Part shown: in pieces, positions 50,271-60,174 of the stretch
How positions within the stretch are numbered: position 1 is the stretch's first letter
Layout of the letters: every line of letters begins with the position of its first letter
Origin: Citrobacter freundii
GTDB lineage: Bacteria; Pseudomonadota; Gammaproteobacteria; Enterobacterales; Enterobacteriaceae
Length of the DNA stretch: 64,000 nucleotides
Assembly: GCF_029717145.1 (NCBI RefSeq)
Contig: NZ_CP099222.1
Location: 4,464,001 to 4,528,000, forward strand
Direction: 5' to 3'
Translations under genes and position numbers: made by a program
Notes under the pieces: generated by a model
What the model saw: only the letters and a program-made list of their open reading frames with translations
What the model was told of the DNA's origin: nothing
Database searches by the model: none

Positions 50271-51254
50271 TTAATAATGAGTTAGAATGTGATGCGCCTC
50301 ATTTTTAATTTGTTGTAGCACGCTACGCACAAATTGTATTTGTTGGATGGCATCATTTTTTTCTTTAATCAAACGTTCTTCGAGAAGTTCTGGCTCCGGT
50401 AGCGGTGTTTCGCTCATCTGGCGCCATGGGATCCAGGGGTTATCTCCTTCATTGTCGAAACGAAATGCCGGGGCGTAATAATCCACTTCTTCTTCCAGCC
50501 CGTAAGCCGTTACCTGCGGCTTCTCATCACCTAAGCAAATAAGTTTGGTCAGCAGATCTTTAAACGGCATATCCCCTTGACCCGAAGTACAGGCTTTATG
50601 GCCCAGTCCCGCATTCTCATTTACAATTAATGCATCTTTAATATGCACCTGGGTAATATGCGGAGACATTGTGTCTAACGCCGTCAACGGATGCTCATTG
50701 GCATTGATCATATTAGCAAAATCAAACAGTAAAGAGAGCGACTCCATATCACTGTTCTGAACTAACGATACCAATTCATGACTCTTTAAATCCTCATGCT
50801 GCTCTAAGGTAAAGGTCAGTCCGCTATCCTGATAGCAATCGCGCAAATATTTGATATCCTGCGTAATGATTGCAAGCACCTCTTGAAGATTACCTTCGTA
50901 GCGCGGGTAAAACCTCACCGAAGAGGCGCCTGTTTTTAATGCGATAGCGACAGCCTGGTCAATAGCTTTTTTATCAGAAGAACTGGTCTCGATATGCAGA
51001 TCAAGCTGTAGCTGACGCGCTTTGTCGCCAAATGCTGACAGTGCTTCATCATTCATATTTTCAAGAGAATAGCGTTCACCATCAAGGACGTGGATTTTCA
51101 CCCCACGCAGATTATTTTCACTGGCAATATCTAATAAATCATTCGGTAATATGCGTTCAACGCGCATATTCAAATGATAAGCATAAGCGTGAAGATAAAG
51201 AGGAAGATTATCTACCCGCGCCAGAATTTTATGTGCATTGTCTTTAGTGACCAT
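50271..51254 (-). CDS. yihM: Sugar phosphate isomerase/epimerase-like protein YihM
   Basis: The 327-residue product belongs to the xylose-isomerase-like TIM-barrel superfamily that includes sugar epimerases and endonuclease IV. Likely metal ligands lie in TFTLEQHEDLKS, LLFDFANM, ITQVHIKDAL and AYGLEEEVDYY. No substrate is known. It is eight bases downstream of yihL, so the two form an operon, with yihN probably included. Confidence 0.92.
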   Translation of the reverse strand: MVTKDNAHKILARVDNLPLYLHAYAYHLNMRVERILPNDLLDIASENNLRGVKIHVLDGERYSLENMNDEALSAFGDKARQLQLDLHIETSSSDKKAIDQAVAIALKTGASSVRFYPRYEGNLQEVLAIITQDIKYLRDCYQDSGLTFTLEQHEDLKSHELVSLVQNSDMESLSLLFDFANMINANEHPLTALDTMSPHITQVHIKDALIVNENAGLGHKACTSGQGDMPFKDLLTKLICLGDEKPQVTAYGLEEEVDYYAPAFRFDNEGDNPWIPWRQMSETPLPEPELLEERLIKEKNDAIQQIQFVRSVLQQIKNEAHHILTHY

Positions 51255-51262
51255 AAACGTAC

Positions 51263-51973
51263 CTACAAGTTAATGAAGAGATCAACTGCTTCAAATCGCC
51301 AATACTCAATATCTATTTGTACGATATTTCCATCACTGTCAGCCCGGTGTTTTTCAATAAGAATGGCGGGCATTCCAGTCGAACCGCCAATAAACTTGCT
51401 AATGTCGCCGGCCATTCTGACAGGTTTAAAAGCCAGTTTTTTGATTACCGTTTCTTTTTTATATTCATTTTCCCATACCGAAGAAAATGACTGGCTTTCA
51501 AGCTGCTCAATAAATCCCGGTGCGACCTTCGGGTTGATAAACGTTTCATGATAGAAAACTTTATGCCCTTCCAGCGCTCCCCAGCCCGTTATCCGATACA
51601 GTTCATCAGACGGTGTTGCTGACACCAACGGCGCGGCAACGTCCGGGTACTGAGAAACCCGGCTTTTCTCGATAAATCCCCAGGAAGGCTCTCTACCCTG
51701 CTCGAGCGCGGCGCGCTGAAAGCTTGCTGACAATTCCGGGCTGTAGTTAAAGCGTGCCTGGGTAACGAACCACCCTTTGCGATCCTTACGAAAGATTTTG
51801 GATTCAGACTCCAGGTTTAATAGCGCCTGACGTAACGTCATGCGCTTGATCCCCAGCAACTCTCCCAACTCCCTTTCCGAGGGCAGTTTTCCGCCCGGAG
51901 TGGTGATCCCATCTTTTAACCAACGATCTAACTTCTCTTTCGCATTCTCAACGGTCGACTGATTACTCGTCAT
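51263..51973 (-). CDS. yihL: GntR/HutC-family regulator YihL
   Basis: The 236-residue product has an N-terminal GntR winged helix (KLPSERELGELLGIKRMTLR, about residues 25-44) and a C-terminal UTRA ligand-binding domain. It heads yihL-yihM(-yihN) and probably represses it. A perfect inverted repeat, TTAAACCA-GA-TGGTTTAA, lies 18 bases upstream of the start. Confidence 0.93.
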   Translation of the reverse strand: MTSNQSTVENAKEKLDRWLKDGITTPGGKLPSERELGELLGIKRMTLRQALLNLESESKIFRKDRKGWFVTQARFNYSPELSASFQRAALEQGREPSWGFIEKSRVSQYPDVAAPLVSATPSDELYRITGWGALEGHKVFYHETFINPKVAPGFIEQLESQSFSSVWENEYKKETVIKKLAFKPVRMAGDISKFIGGSTGMPAILIEKHRADSDGNIVQIDIEYWRFEAVDLFINL

Positions 51974-51987
51974 TGTTTAATTCGCTT

Positions 51988-52008
51988 GGTTTAAACCAGA
52001 TGGTTTAA
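51988..52008 (-). promoter_or_regulatory. Candidate YihL operator
   Basis: TTAAACCA and TGGTTTAA form an exact eight-base inverted repeat with a two-base spacer (51991-52008), overlapped by a second palindrome GGTTTAAACC (51988-51997). HutC-type regulators often bind such AT-flanked palindromes. Confidence 0.6.
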
Positions 52009-52161
52009 TCATACGCTGACGATGAAAAAGAAAGCAAACACCCGCGTTGAGCTTTAGAAAAATTTGTGACCAAGCTCTCTTAAGCCAGACATCTTGAGGG
52101 GAGAGTATTTCTTGAGGCAGGGAATCAACGTAATCCCGCCGGGAACCAGGGATTGCGGGCA

Positions 52162-52195
52162 AAAAAAAACCCCACCTCTTAAGGCAGGGTCTTGT
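52162..52195 (-). terminator. Terminator downstream of bipA
   Basis: On the minus strand ACCCTGCCT-TAAG-AGGTGGGGT forms a stem with two wobble pairs, followed by nine Ts, shortly after the bipA stop. The remaining 52009-52161 stretch upstream of yihL shows nothing I can identify. Confidence 0.8.
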
Positions 52196-52211
52196 CATTA
52201 AAGCGCGTTAA

Positions 52212-54035
52212 TTAGTCTTCTTTCGGACCACGCATCGCACGTTTACGATCGTTTTCAGTCAGGTGACGTTTACGAATACGGATAGACGTTGGTGTTACTT
52301 CTACCAGTTCGTCGTCATCGATGAATTCCAGAGCCTGTTCCAGAGTCATTTTCTGAGCTGGAACCAGCGTGGTGGCTTCATCAGTACCGGAAGCACGCAT
52401 GTTGGTCAGTTTCTTACCGGTCAGGCAGTTTACAGTCAGGTCGTTAGAACGACTGTGAATACCGATGATCTGGCCTTCATAAACTTCTGCGCCGTGACCC
52501 AGGAACAGCTTACCGCGGTCCTGCAGGCTGTACAGTGCAAACGCAACAGCTTTACCCTGACCATTGGAGATCAGCACGCCGTTCTGACGCTGGCCCACTT
52601 CGCCCGGACGAACATCGTCGTAATGGCTGAAGGTGGAGTACAGCAGACCGGTACCGGAGGTCATGGTCATGAATTCTGAACGGAAGCCGATCAGGCCACG
52701 GCTTGGGATCACGTAGTCGAGACGTACGCGGCCTTTACCATCTGGATTCATGTTTTTCAGGTCGCCTTTACGCTCACCCAGTGCCTGCATAACAGAACCC
52801 TGGTGCTGCTCTTCGACGTCCAGCGTTACGTTTTCGAATGGCTCTTGTTTACGGCCATCGATTTCGCGGAAGATAACTTTCGGACGGGAAACCGCCATCT
52901 CGAAACCTTCACGACGCATGTTTTCAATCAGAACGGACAGGTGCAGTTCACCACGACCAGACACGCGGAATGCGTCTGCATCCGGAGTCTCTTCAACACG
53001 CAGTGCAACGTTGTGTACCAGTTCTTTTTTCAGGCGGTCAAGGATCTGACGAGAAGTAACGTACTTACCTTCTTTACCGCAGAACGGAGAGGTGTTTACG
53101 TTGAAGAACATGGTCACGGTCGGCTCATCAACAGACAGCGCCGGCAGCGCTTCAACATTCTGCGGATCGCAGATGGTGTCGGAGATGTTCAGTTCGCCCA
53201 GACCAGTGATCGCGATGATGTCGCCCGCTTCTGCAACGTCGCTCTCGATACGCTCAAGACCCAGATGGGTCAGAACTTTACCGACTTTACCGTTGCGAGT
53301 TTTGCCTTCGCTATCAATGATAGTGATCTGCTGGTTCGGTTTAACTTTACCGCGCTTGATGCGACCGATGCCGATAACACCCACGTAGTTGTTGTAGTCC
53401 AGCTGAGAGATTTGCATCTGCAGCGGTCCATCAAGGTCAACGTTCGGAGCCGGTACACGGTCAACGATGGTCTGATACAGCGGGGTCATGTCTTCCGCCA
53501 TATCTTCGTGATCCAGACCTGCGATACCGTTCAGCGCTGAAGCGTAAACGATCGGGAAGTCCAGCTGTTCGTCGGTCGCGTCGAGGTTAACGAACAGGTC
53601 GAATACCTGGTCAACAACCCAGTCAGGACGCGCGCCAGGACGGTCAACTTTGTTGATAACAACAATTGGCTTCAGGCCATGAGCAAAGGCTTTTTTGGTC
53701 ACGAAGCGCGTCTGCGGCATCGGACCGTCCATTGCATCAACCACCAGCAGCACGGAGTCTACCATGGACATTACACGTTCAACTTCACCACCGAAGTCGG
53801 CGTGTCCCGGGGTATCAACGATGTTGATACGGTAGTCATTCCACTTGATAGCGGTGTTTTTAGCGAGGATGGTAATCCCACGCTCTTTCTCCAAATCGTT
53901 GGAGTCCATCACGCGCTCTTGGGTTTCGGCACGAGAGTCGAATGTACCGGATTGTTGGAGCAGCTTGTCTACCAGGGTGGTTTTACCATGGTCTACGTGC
54001 GCGATGATGGCGATGTTACGCAAATTTTCGATCAC
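52212..54035 (-). CDS. bipA: Ribosome-associated GTPase BipA (TypA)
   Basis: BipA is an EF-G-like translational GTPase that binds 70S ribosomes and aids 50S assembly, especially in the cold and under stress. The 607-residue product equals E. coli BipA. G-box motifs [16 protein letters not shown] and NKVDRP occupy the first 130 residues, followed by EF-G-like domains and the BipA-specific C-terminal domain ending [12 protein letters not shown]. It is divergent from glnA. Confidence 0.99.
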   Translation of the reverse strand: MIENLRNIAIIAHVDHGKTTLVDKLLQQSGTFDSRAETQERVMDSNDLEKERGITILAKNTAIKWNDYRINIVDTPGHADFGGEVERVMSMVDSVLLVVDAMDGPMPQTRFVTKKAFAHGLKPIVVINKVDRPGARPDWVVDQVFDLFVNLDATDEQLDFPIVYASALNGIAGLDHEDMAEDMTPLYQTIVDRVPAPNVDLDGPLQMQISQLDYNNYVGVIGIGRIKRGKVKPNQQITIIDSEGKTRNGKVGKVLTHLGLERIESDVAEAGDIIAITGLGELNISDTICDPQNVEALPALSVDEPTVTMFFNVNTSPFCGKEGKYVTSRQILDRLKKELVHNVALRVEETPDADAFRVSGRGELHLSVLIENMRREGFEMAVSRPKVIFREIDGRKQEPFENVTLDVEEQHQGSVMQALGERKGDLKNMNPDGKGRVRLDYVIPSRGLIGFRSEFMTMTSGTGLLYSTFSHYDDVRPGEVGQRQNGVLISNGQGKAVAFALYSLQDRGKLFLGHGAEVYEGQIIGIHSRSNDLTVNCLTGKKLTNMRASGTDEATTLVPAQKMTLEQALEFIDDDELVEVTPTSIRIRKRHLTENDRKRAMRGPKED

Positions 54036-54310
54036 AACTTTGCCTCAGGCATTTTAGAAATAGCGCGTTATTGTACACGGATTAATCGCAGTACAAAACA
54101 GGATCACAAACATCCTCCGCAAACAAGTATTGCAGAGTTTCTTTGTGATCACATTCACGGAGCGTTAAAAGGGGTAATCTCATGTCAATTGCACCATTAT
54201 AGTGCTTAATGTTCACATGGAAGCACTATAATGGTGCAATACAACCTTCATGGTGCAACCCCTTTGCACGATGATGCGCATGATAACGCCTTTTGGGGGC
54301 AATTTAAAAG
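54036..54310. promoter_or_regulatory. bipA-glnA intergenic region with NtrC enhancer sites
   Basis: This gap holds NtrC-binding palindromes for glnA. Segments 54188-54207 and 54221-54240 are an exact 20-base inverted repeat, and each half is itself a near-palindrome of the form GCAC-N6-GTGC. Weaker sites follow at about 54251-54275 (TGGTGCAACCCCTTTGCA). The bipA promoter must lie in 54036-54187; I could not fix its boxes. Confidence 0.82.
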
Positions 54311-54327
54311 TTGGCACAGATTTCGCT
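54311..54327 (+). promoter_or_regulatory. Sigma-54 promoter glnAp2
   Basis: TTGGCACAGATTTCGCT has the invariant GG of the -24 box and GC of the -12 box with correct spacing. It is the same element that drives glnA in E. coli under nitrogen limitation, with the start expected near 54338. Confidence 0.93.
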
Positions 54328-54414
54328 TTATATTTTTTACGGCGACACGGCCAATTTTTGCAGAATTGAAGACCTCGTTACCACGACGACAATGACCAAT
54401 CCGGGAGAGTAAGT

Positions 54415-55824
54415 ATGTCCGCTGAACACGTTTTGACGATGCTGAACGAACACGAAGTGAAGTTTGTTGATTTGCGCTTCACTGACACTAAAGGTAAAGA
54501 ACAGCACGTCACGATTCCTGCTCATCAGGTAAATGCCGAATTCTTTGAAGAAGGCAAAATGTTTGACGGCTCCTCAATCGGTGGCTGGAAAGGCATTAAC
54601 GAATCAGACATGGTTCTGATGCCAGATGCTTCTACTGCACTCATTGACCCGTTCTTTGAAGAGTCTACTCTGATCATCCGTTGCGATATCCTGGAACCAG
54701 GCACACTGCAGGGTTACGACCGCGACCCGCGCTCCATCGCAAAACGCGCTGAAGAATATCTGCGTGCTACCGGCATCGCAGACACCGTGCTGTTCGGGCC
54801 AGAGCCAGAATTCTTCCTGTTCGACGACATCCGTTTCGGCAGCTCTATTTCCGGTTCCCACGTCGCTATCGATGATATCGAAGGCGCATGGAACTCCTCC
54901 ACCAAATATGAAGGTGGTAACAAAGGTCATCGCCCTGGCGTGAAAGGCGGTTACTTCCCGGTTCCTCCGGTCGATTCTTCCCAGGACATCCGTTCTACCA
55001 TGTGTCTGGTCATGGAAGAGATGGGCCTTGTCGTTGAAGCGCATCACCACGAAGTGGCGACTGCGGGCCAGAACGAAATCGCTACCCGCTTTAACACTAT
55101 GACCAAAAAAGCGGACGAAATTCAGATCTACAAATACGTCGTTCACAACGTCGCGCACCGCTTCGGTAAAACGGCGACCTTTATGCCAAAACCGATGTTC
55201 GGCGATAACGGTTCCGGTATGCACTGCCACATGTCCCTGTCCAAGAACGGTGTAAACCTGTTCTCCGGTGACAAGTATGCAGGTCTGTCCGAGCAGGCGC
55301 TGTTCTACATCGGTGGTGTAATCAAACACGCTAAAGCGATCAACGCCCTGGCAAACCCAACCACCAACTCCTACAAGCGTCTGGTCCCGGGTTACGAAGC
55401 ACCGGTTATGCTGGCGTACTCTGCCCGTAACCGTTCTGCCTCTATCCGTATCCCAGTCGTTGCCTCTCCGAAAGCACGCCGAATTGAAGTGCGCTTCCCG
55501 GACCCGGCGGCTAACCCGTACCTGTGCTTTGCAGCACTGCTGATGGCTGGTCTTGATGGTATCAAGAACAAGATCCACCCGGGCGAAGCAATGGACAAAA
55601 ACCTGTACGACCTGCCACCAGAAGAAGCAAAAGAGATCCCACAGGTTGCTGGCTCTCTGGAAGAAGCACTGAACGAACTGGATCTGGACCGCGAGTTCCT
55701 GACTGCAGGCGGCGTGTTCACCAATGAAGCGATCGATGCGTACATTACGCTGCGTCGCGAAGAAGATGACCGCGTGCGCATGACCCCGCACCCGGTAGAG
55801 TTTGAGTTGTACTACAGCGTTTAA
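54415..55824 (+). CDS. glnA: Glutamine synthetase type I
   Basis: GlnA makes glutamine from glutamate, ammonia and ATP as a dodecamer in the cytoplasm. The 469-residue product matches E. coli. It has the beta-grasp N-terminal domain, the glutamate-binding [12 protein letters not shown] segment near residue 210, and the adenylylation tyrosine (Tyr397 in E. coli numbering) in NLYDLPPEE. It is controlled by sigma-54 and NtrC, with glnLG downstream. A 395-codon open frame on the opposite strand is a codon-bias shadow. Confidence 0.99.
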   Translation: MSAEHVLTMLNEHEVKFVDLRFTDTKGKEQHVTIPAHQVNAEFFEEGKMFDGSSIGGWKGINESDMVLMPDASTALIDPFFEESTLIIRCDILEPGTLQGYDRDPRSIAKRAEEYLRATGIADTVLFGPEPEFFLFDDIRFGSSISGSHVAIDDIEGAWNSSTKYEGGNKGHRPGVKGGYFPVPPVDSSQDIRSTMCLVMEEMGLVVEAHHHEVATAGQNEIATRFNTMTKKADEIQIYKYVVHNVAHRFGKTATFMPKPMFGDNGSGMHCHMSLSKNGVNLFSGDKYAGLSEQALFYIGGVIKHAKAINALANPTTNSYKRLVPGYEAPVMLAYSARNRSASIRIPVVASPKARRIEVRFPDPAANPYLCFAALLMAGLDGIKNKIHPGEAMDKNLYDLPPEEAKEIPQVAGSLEEALNELDLDREFLTAGGVFTNEAIDAYITLRREEDDRVRMTPHPVEFELYYSV

Positions 55825-55930
55825 TCGTTTGAGTTGTACTTTCCAGATAAGGTCGCGTCACGCGCTGGCGCGATAACCTGGAATTGAGTTGCCGTGGAAA
55901 CTTTCAGCCCATCACACGATGGGCTTTTTT
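55825..55930 (+). ncRNA. glnZ: glnA 3' UTR, probable GlnZ sRNA, with terminator
   Basis: The 3' UTR of glnA ends in a strong terminator (AGCCCATC-ACAC-GATGGGCT plus T tract, 55906-55930). In E. coli and Salmonella RNase E releases an Hfq-bound sRNA, GlnZ, from this UTR. The sequence here keeps the long U-rich stretch after the stop and the terminator. The 5' processing site is not visible, so the start given is simply the first base after the stop codon. Confidence 0.6.
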
Positions 55931-55974
55931 CTCCGCCAACGAACTGATCCTTCGCGCTTTTTCTACGTGAAAGC

Positions 55975-55996
55975 TATAATGCACTAAATTGGTGCA
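55975..55996 (+). promoter_or_regulatory. glnL promoter with overlapping NtrC site
   Basis: TATAAT (55975-55980) is a perfect -10 box, and TGCACTAAATTGGTGCA (55980-55996) is an NtrC palindrome overlapping its end. NtrC binding should repress this internal promoter, as known for glnLp in E. coli. Confidence 0.85.
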
Positions 55997-56018
55997 ACCT
56001 TTTTCAGGAGACTGCTGA

Positions 56019-57068
56019 ATGGCAACCGGCACGCTGCCCGATGCTGGGCAGATCCTCAATTCGTTAATTAACAGCATTTTACTTGTCGACGATGAGCTGG
56101 CGGTGCATTACGCCAACCCCGCGGCACAGCAGCTGCTTGCCCAAAGTTCCCGCAAACTGTTTGGCACGCCGCTTTCTGAACTGCTGAGTTATTTCTCATT
56201 AAACATCGGGCTGATGCGAGAGAGCCTGGAAGCGGGTCAGGGCTTTACGGACAACGAAGTGACGCTGGTGATAGATAGCCACTCGCATATCCTCTCTGTG
56301 ACCGCCCAGAGGCTGCCTGATGGCCTTATTCTGCTGGAGATGGCGCCCATGGATAACCAGCGCCGTCTGAGTCAGGAGCAGCTCCAGCATGCCCAGCAAA
56401 TAGCCGCCCGCGATCTGGTACGTGGTCTGGCGCATGAAATTAAAAACCCGTTGGGTGGATTACGCGGTGCAGCACAACTGCTCAGTAAAGCGCTACCGGA
56501 TCCAGCCCTCAAGGAATATACCCAAGTCATTATTGAGCAGGCAGACCGCCTGCGTAACCTGGTCGACCGCCTGCTGGGGCCGCAGCAACCCGGTATGCAC
56601 ATCACGGAAAGTATTCACAAGGTGGCAGAACGCGTTGTGGCACTGGTGTCGATGGAACTCCCGGAGAATGTCACGTTGATCCGCGATTACGACCCGAGTC
56701 TGCCAGAAATACTGCACGATCCTGACCAGATAGAACAGGTTCTGCTGAATATCGTGCGTAATGCGTTACAAGCGCTGGGACCGGAAGGTGGCGAGATTAT
56801 TCTGCGTACCCGCACCGCGTTTCAGCTCACATTGCACGGCATGCGTTACCGCCTGGCGGCGCGTATTGACGTTGAGGACAACGGTCCGGGTATTCCTCCA
56901 CATTTACAGGATACGCTGTTCTACCCAATGGTCAGCGGTCGCGAGGGGGGAACCGGGCTGGGATTATCTATCGCCCGTAATTTGATTGATCAACATTCCG
57001 GCAAAATTGAATTTACCAGTTGGCCGGGTCATACCGAGTTCTCGGTTTACCTGCCTATCAGGAAATAG
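56019..57068 (+). CDS. glnL: Nitrogen sensor kinase NtrB
   Basis: NtrB phosphorylates NtrC when nitrogen is scarce and, with PII, dephosphorylates it when nitrogen is rich. The 349-residue soluble kinase has an N-terminal PAS domain (about residues 10-110), the H-box [16 protein letters not shown] with the phospho-accepting histidine near 139, and an ATPase domain with [16 protein letters not shown] and GTGLGLS. AGGAG precedes the ATG. It is 11 bases before glnG. Confidence 0.98.
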   Translation: MATGTLPDAGQILNSLINSILLVDDELAVHYANPAAQQLLAQSSRKLFGTPLSELLSYFSLNIGLMRESLEAGQGFTDNEVTLVIDSHSHILSVTAQRLPDGLILLEMAPMDNQRRLSQEQLQHAQQIAARDLVRGLAHEIKNPLGGLRGAAQLLSKALPDPALKEYTQVIIEQADRLRNLVDRLLGPQQPGMHITESIHKVAERVVALVSMELPENVTLIRDYDPSLPEILHDPDQIEQVLLNIVRNALQALGPEGGEIILRTRTAFQLTLHGMRYRLAARIDVEDNGPGIPPHLQDTLFYPMVSGREGGTGLGLSIARNLIDQHSGKIEFTSWPGHTEFSVYLPIRK

Positions 57069-57079
57069 AGGTGACGTTT

Positions 57080-58489
57080 ATGCAACGAGGAATAGTCTGG
57101 GTCGTTGATGACGATAGTTCCATCCGTTGGGTGCTTGAACGTGCGCTCGCAGGGGCAGGACTCAACTGCACCACATTTGAAAGCGGTAAAGAGGTACTGG
57201 ACGCGCTCGCCAGTAAAACGCCGGACGTGCTGTTGTCGGATATCCGCATGCCGGGGATGGACGGCCTGACGCTGTTAAAACAAATTAAACAGCGTCATCC
57301 GATGCTTCCGGTCATCATCATGACCGCGCACTCCGATCTGGACGCCGCCGTCAGCGCCTACCAGCAAGGGGCGTTCGATTACCTGCCCAAGCCGTTTGAT
57401 ATTGACGAAGCTGTGGCGCTGGTTGAACGCGCCATAAGCCATTATCAGGAACAGCAGCAGCCGCGTAATGTTCAGATCAACGGCCCCACCACCGATATCA
57501 TTGGTGAAGCCCCAGCAATGCAGGATGTCTTTCGCATAATTGGCCGGCTTTCCCGCTCTTCAATTAGCGTCTTGATCAACGGTGAGTCCGGGACCGGTAA
57601 AGAGTTGGTCGCTCATGCTCTCCACCGTCACAGCCCGCGTGCCAAATCGCCATTTATCGCCCTTAACATGGCGGCAATTCCGAAGGATTTAATCGAATCT
57701 GAACTGTTTGGCCACGAAAAAGGCGCCTTTACCGGCGCCAATACCATTCGTCAGGGACGCTTCGAGCAGGCGGATGGCGGCACGCTGTTTCTCGATGAGA
57801 TTGGCGATATGCCGCTGGACGTGCAAACGCGATTGCTGCGTGTATTGGCCGACGGACAGTTTTACCGCGTAGGCGGTTATGCGCCGGTGAAGGTGGACGT
57901 ACGCATTATCGCGGCTACGCACCAGAATCTGGAACTGCGGGTACAGGAAGGCAAGTTCCGCGAGGACTTGTTCCACCGACTGAACGTCATTCGCGTTCAT
58001 TTACCACCGCTGCGCGAGCGACGGGAAGACATCCCTCGCCTGGCGCGTCATTTCCTGCAGGAAGCCGCTCACGAGCTGGGTGTGGAAGCCAAGCAGTTAC
58101 ACCCTGAAACCGAGGCCGCACTGACGCGTCTGGCCTGGCCGGGTAACGTTCGTCAACTAGAGAACACTTGCCGCTGGTTAACCGTGATGGCCGCCGGGCA
58201 GGAAGTGCTGATTCAGGACCTGCCGGCTGAGCTATTTGAAGCAAGCGTTCCAGACGCGCCCTCACATATGCAGCCTGACAGCTGGGCAACACTGCTGGCA
58301 CAATGGGCTGACCGGGCGCTACGCTCCGGTCATCAAAACTTACTCTCTGAAGCGCAGCCTGAAATGGAACGCACGCTGTTAACCACCGCGCTGCGCCATA
58401 CTCAGGGCCATAAACAGGAAGCGGCGCGCTTACTCGGATGGGGGCGTAATACCCTGACACGTAAGTTAAAAGAGCTTGGCATGGAGTAA
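57080..58489 (+). CDS. glnG: Nitrogen response activator NtrC
   Basis: NtrC is the sigma-54-dependent enhancer-binding activator of glnA and other nitrogen genes. The 469-residue product has a receiver domain with phospho-acceptor Asp54 (LLSDIRMPG), an AAA+ domain with Walker A GESGTGKE and the sigma-54-contact loop GAFTGA, and a C-terminal Fis-type helix-turn-helix ([17 protein letters not shown]). I set the start at 57080 ([11 protein letters not shown]) after AGAGGTGA; the longer frame from 57020 overlaps glnL. Confidence 0.98.
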   Translation: MQRGIVWVVDDDSSIRWVLERALAGAGLNCTTFESGKEVLDALASKTPDVLLSDIRMPGMDGLTLLKQIKQRHPMLPVIIMTAHSDLDAAVSAYQQGAFDYLPKPFDIDEAVALVERAISHYQEQQQPRNVQINGPTTDIIGEAPAMQDVFRIIGRLSRSSISVLINGESGTGKELVAHALHRHSPRAKSPFIALNMAAIPKDLIESELFGHEKGAFTGANTIRQGRFEQADGGTLFLDEIGDMPLDVQTRLLRVLADGQFYRVGGYAPVKVDVRIIAATHQNLELRVQEGKFREDLFHRLNVIRVHLPPLRERREDIPRLARHFLQEAAHELGVEAKQLHPETEAALTRLAWPGNVRQLENTCRWLTVMAAGQEVLIQDLPAELFEASVPDAPSHMQPDSWATLLAQWADRALRSGHQNLLSEAQPEMERTLLTTALRHTQGHKQEAARLLGWGRNTLTRKLKELGME

Positions 58490-58600
58490 GGGATTTTCGC
58501 TGTGTAAAGATTGATAATTGAGCGCAAAGCGCTGCTATTTTGCGCTTTACTGTTCCGATGAGTTAAGTATGATCGTGCCCGGAAAACGGGGGAAGTCATC

Positions 58601-58711
58601 ATGCTGGAATCAATTATTAATCTGCTGTCGAGCGGCTCGGTTGAAAGCCATACGCCGCAAACTGCGGTTGCCGCGGTGCTGTGTGCGGCGTTGGTTGGGC
58701 TGTTTAGCTAG
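58601..58711 (+). CDS. yshB: Small protein YshB
   Basis: This 36-residue ORF reads MLESIINLLSSGSVES, then a central HTPQTAVAAV stretch, and ends LCAALVGLFS. It matches the E. coli small protein YshB in length and in most residues. A GGGGGAAG ribosome site precedes the ATG, and a short open promoter region follows glnG. The C-terminal half is hydrophobic, suggesting membrane association. YshB has been linked to intracellular growth in Salmonella; the mechanism is unknown. Confidence 0.9.
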   Translation: MLESIINLLSSGSVESHTPQTAVAAVLCAALVGLFS

Positions 58712-58717
58712 CGGGTT

Positions 58718-58792
58718 TGTCGGGTGGCGCTTCGCTTACCCGACCTACATATTGAGATGTCGTAGGCCCGGTAAGCGAAGTGCCACCGGGCA
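58718..58792. repeat. BIME between yshB and hemN
   Basis: Two inverted REP units (GTCGGGTGGCGCTTCGCTTA and GTAGGCCCGGTAAGCGAAG) fill the space between the convergent yshB and hemN genes. Confidence 0.88.
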
Positions 58793-58798
58793 ACGTCA

Positions 58799-60172
58799 TT
58801 AGATGACCCGCGAGAACTGCTGCATCCGTGCTTTCTGGCGCAGGTACGCATCAAAGCACATGCAAATATTGCGGATCAGCAGACGACCTTTTGGCGTCAC
58901 CTGAATCCCCTTCTCATTCACATCCACCAGCCCATCTTTCGCCAGCGGAGCCAACAGCTTCAAGTCTTCAGCAAAATAGTCAGCAAAGTTCAGATCCCAT
59001 TGCTGTTCTACGACGGCGTAGTCGAGGCGGAAGTTGCAGATCAGTAGTTTAATCACATCCCGGCGAATACAGTCATCTTGGGTCAGTGCAATACCGCGCC
59101 ACAGCGCATTCCCCTGCTCATCCACCTGCTGATAATAGTGCTTCAGCTCTTTTTGGTTCTGCGCGTAGTTGTCGCCAATCATACTGATGGCGGAAACGCC
59201 CATGCCCAGCAGGTCGGTATCGCCCTGGGTGGTATAACCCTGGAAATTACGGTGCAGAACACCCTCGCGCTGGGCAATCGCCAGCTCGTCATCCGGACGG
59301 GCAAAGTGATCCATCCCAATGAACTGATAACCTGTTTCGGTCAGCGAGGAGATGGTCTCCTGCAAAATATCCAGCTTCTGTTGTGGGCTGGGCAGGTCAG
59401 CATCTTTGATTTTACGCTGCGCGGCAAACAACGTTGGCAGGTGCGCATAGTTAAAGACACTCAGGCGGTCGGGATTGAGCTCAGCCACCCGCTTCAGGGT
59501 AAAGGCAAAGCTTTCCGGCGTCTGTTTTGGCAGACCATAGATGAGGTCAATGTTGGTCGAGGTAAAGCCAATCTCACGCGCACGGTTAATCAGTGCAAAG
59601 ATAAACTCCTCGTCCTGCTCACGGTTTACCAGGCGCTGAACTTCTTTATTGAAGTCCTGCACCCCCATGCTCAGGCGGTTAAAGCCTTCAGCACGTAAAT
59701 GATCGAGAACATCGAGTTCGATTTCACGCGGATCAACTTCGATCGAGATTTCTGCATCCGCGTTAAAATCGAAGTTATCACGCAGCAGCGTCATTAAGCG
59801 GCTAATCTGCGCTTTATTCAGATAGGTTGGCGTACCACCGCCCCAATGCAACTGGCTAACATGACGGCCAGCAAACAGCGGCGCGCGATGAATAATCTCT
59901 TGTTCTAAAACGTCCAGATATTGATCGGCCTTATGCTGCTGACGGGTCACAATTTTGTTGCAGCCGCAGAAATAGCACAATTTATGGCAGAACGGGATAT
60001 GGACGTACAAAGAGAGTGGACGTTCAGGGTAACGCGCTACGGCTTGCAGAAATGCTTCAGCACCGTAGTCTGCAGAAAACTCCAGCGCGGTCGGATACGA
60101 GGTGTATCGTGGCCCGGAATAGTTATATTTCTGGATCAGGGCCAGGTCCCAGTCGATTAGCTGCTCAGACAT
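58799..60172 (-). CDS. hemN: Oxygen-independent coproporphyrinogen III dehydrogenase
   Basis: HemN makes protoporphyrinogen IX from coproporphyrinogen III under anaerobic conditions, using radical SAM chemistry. The 457-residue product equals E. coli HemN. The 4Fe-4S motif CHKLCYFCGC (Cys62, 66, 69 and the extra Cys71) is present. I chose the ATG at 60172, which follows AAGGAG; a GTG two codons earlier (60178) is also in frame. It overlaps no assigned gene, but the stop of a 57-codon ORF lies at 60175-60177. Confidence 0.98.
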   Translation of the reverse strand: MSEQLIDWDLALIQKYNYSGPRYTSYPTALEFSADYGAEAFLQAVARYPERPLSLYVHIPFCHKLCYFCGCNKIVTRQQHKADQYLDVLEQEIIHRAPLFAGRHVSQLHWGGGTPTYLNKAQISRLMTLLRDNFDFNADAEISIEVDPREIELDVLDHLRAEGFNRLSMGVQDFNKEVQRLVNREQDEEFIFALINRAREIGFTSTNIDLIYGLPKQTPESFAFTLKRVAELNPDRLSVFNYAHLPTLFAAQRKIKDADLPSPQQKLDILQETISSLTETGYQFIGMDHFARPDDELAIAQREGVLHRNFQGYTTQGDTDLLGMGVSAISMIGDNYAQNQKELKHYYQQVDEQGNALWRGIALTQDDCIRRDVIKLLICNFRLDYAVVEQQWDLNFADYFAEDLKLLAPLAKDGLVDVNEKGIQVTPKGRLLIRNICMCFDAYLRQKARMQQFSRVI

Positions 60173-60174
60173 GC

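Noticed and set aside
52803-53540. 245-codon frame antisense to bipA
   Set aside because: It is a shadow of the conserved bipA sequence, with phenylalanine- and valine-rich nonsense composition.
54604-55791. 395-codon open frame antisense to glnA
   Set aside because: It lies wholly opposite a highly expressed gene with strong codon bias, has no ribosome site and no recognisable domain. It is a codon-usage shadow.
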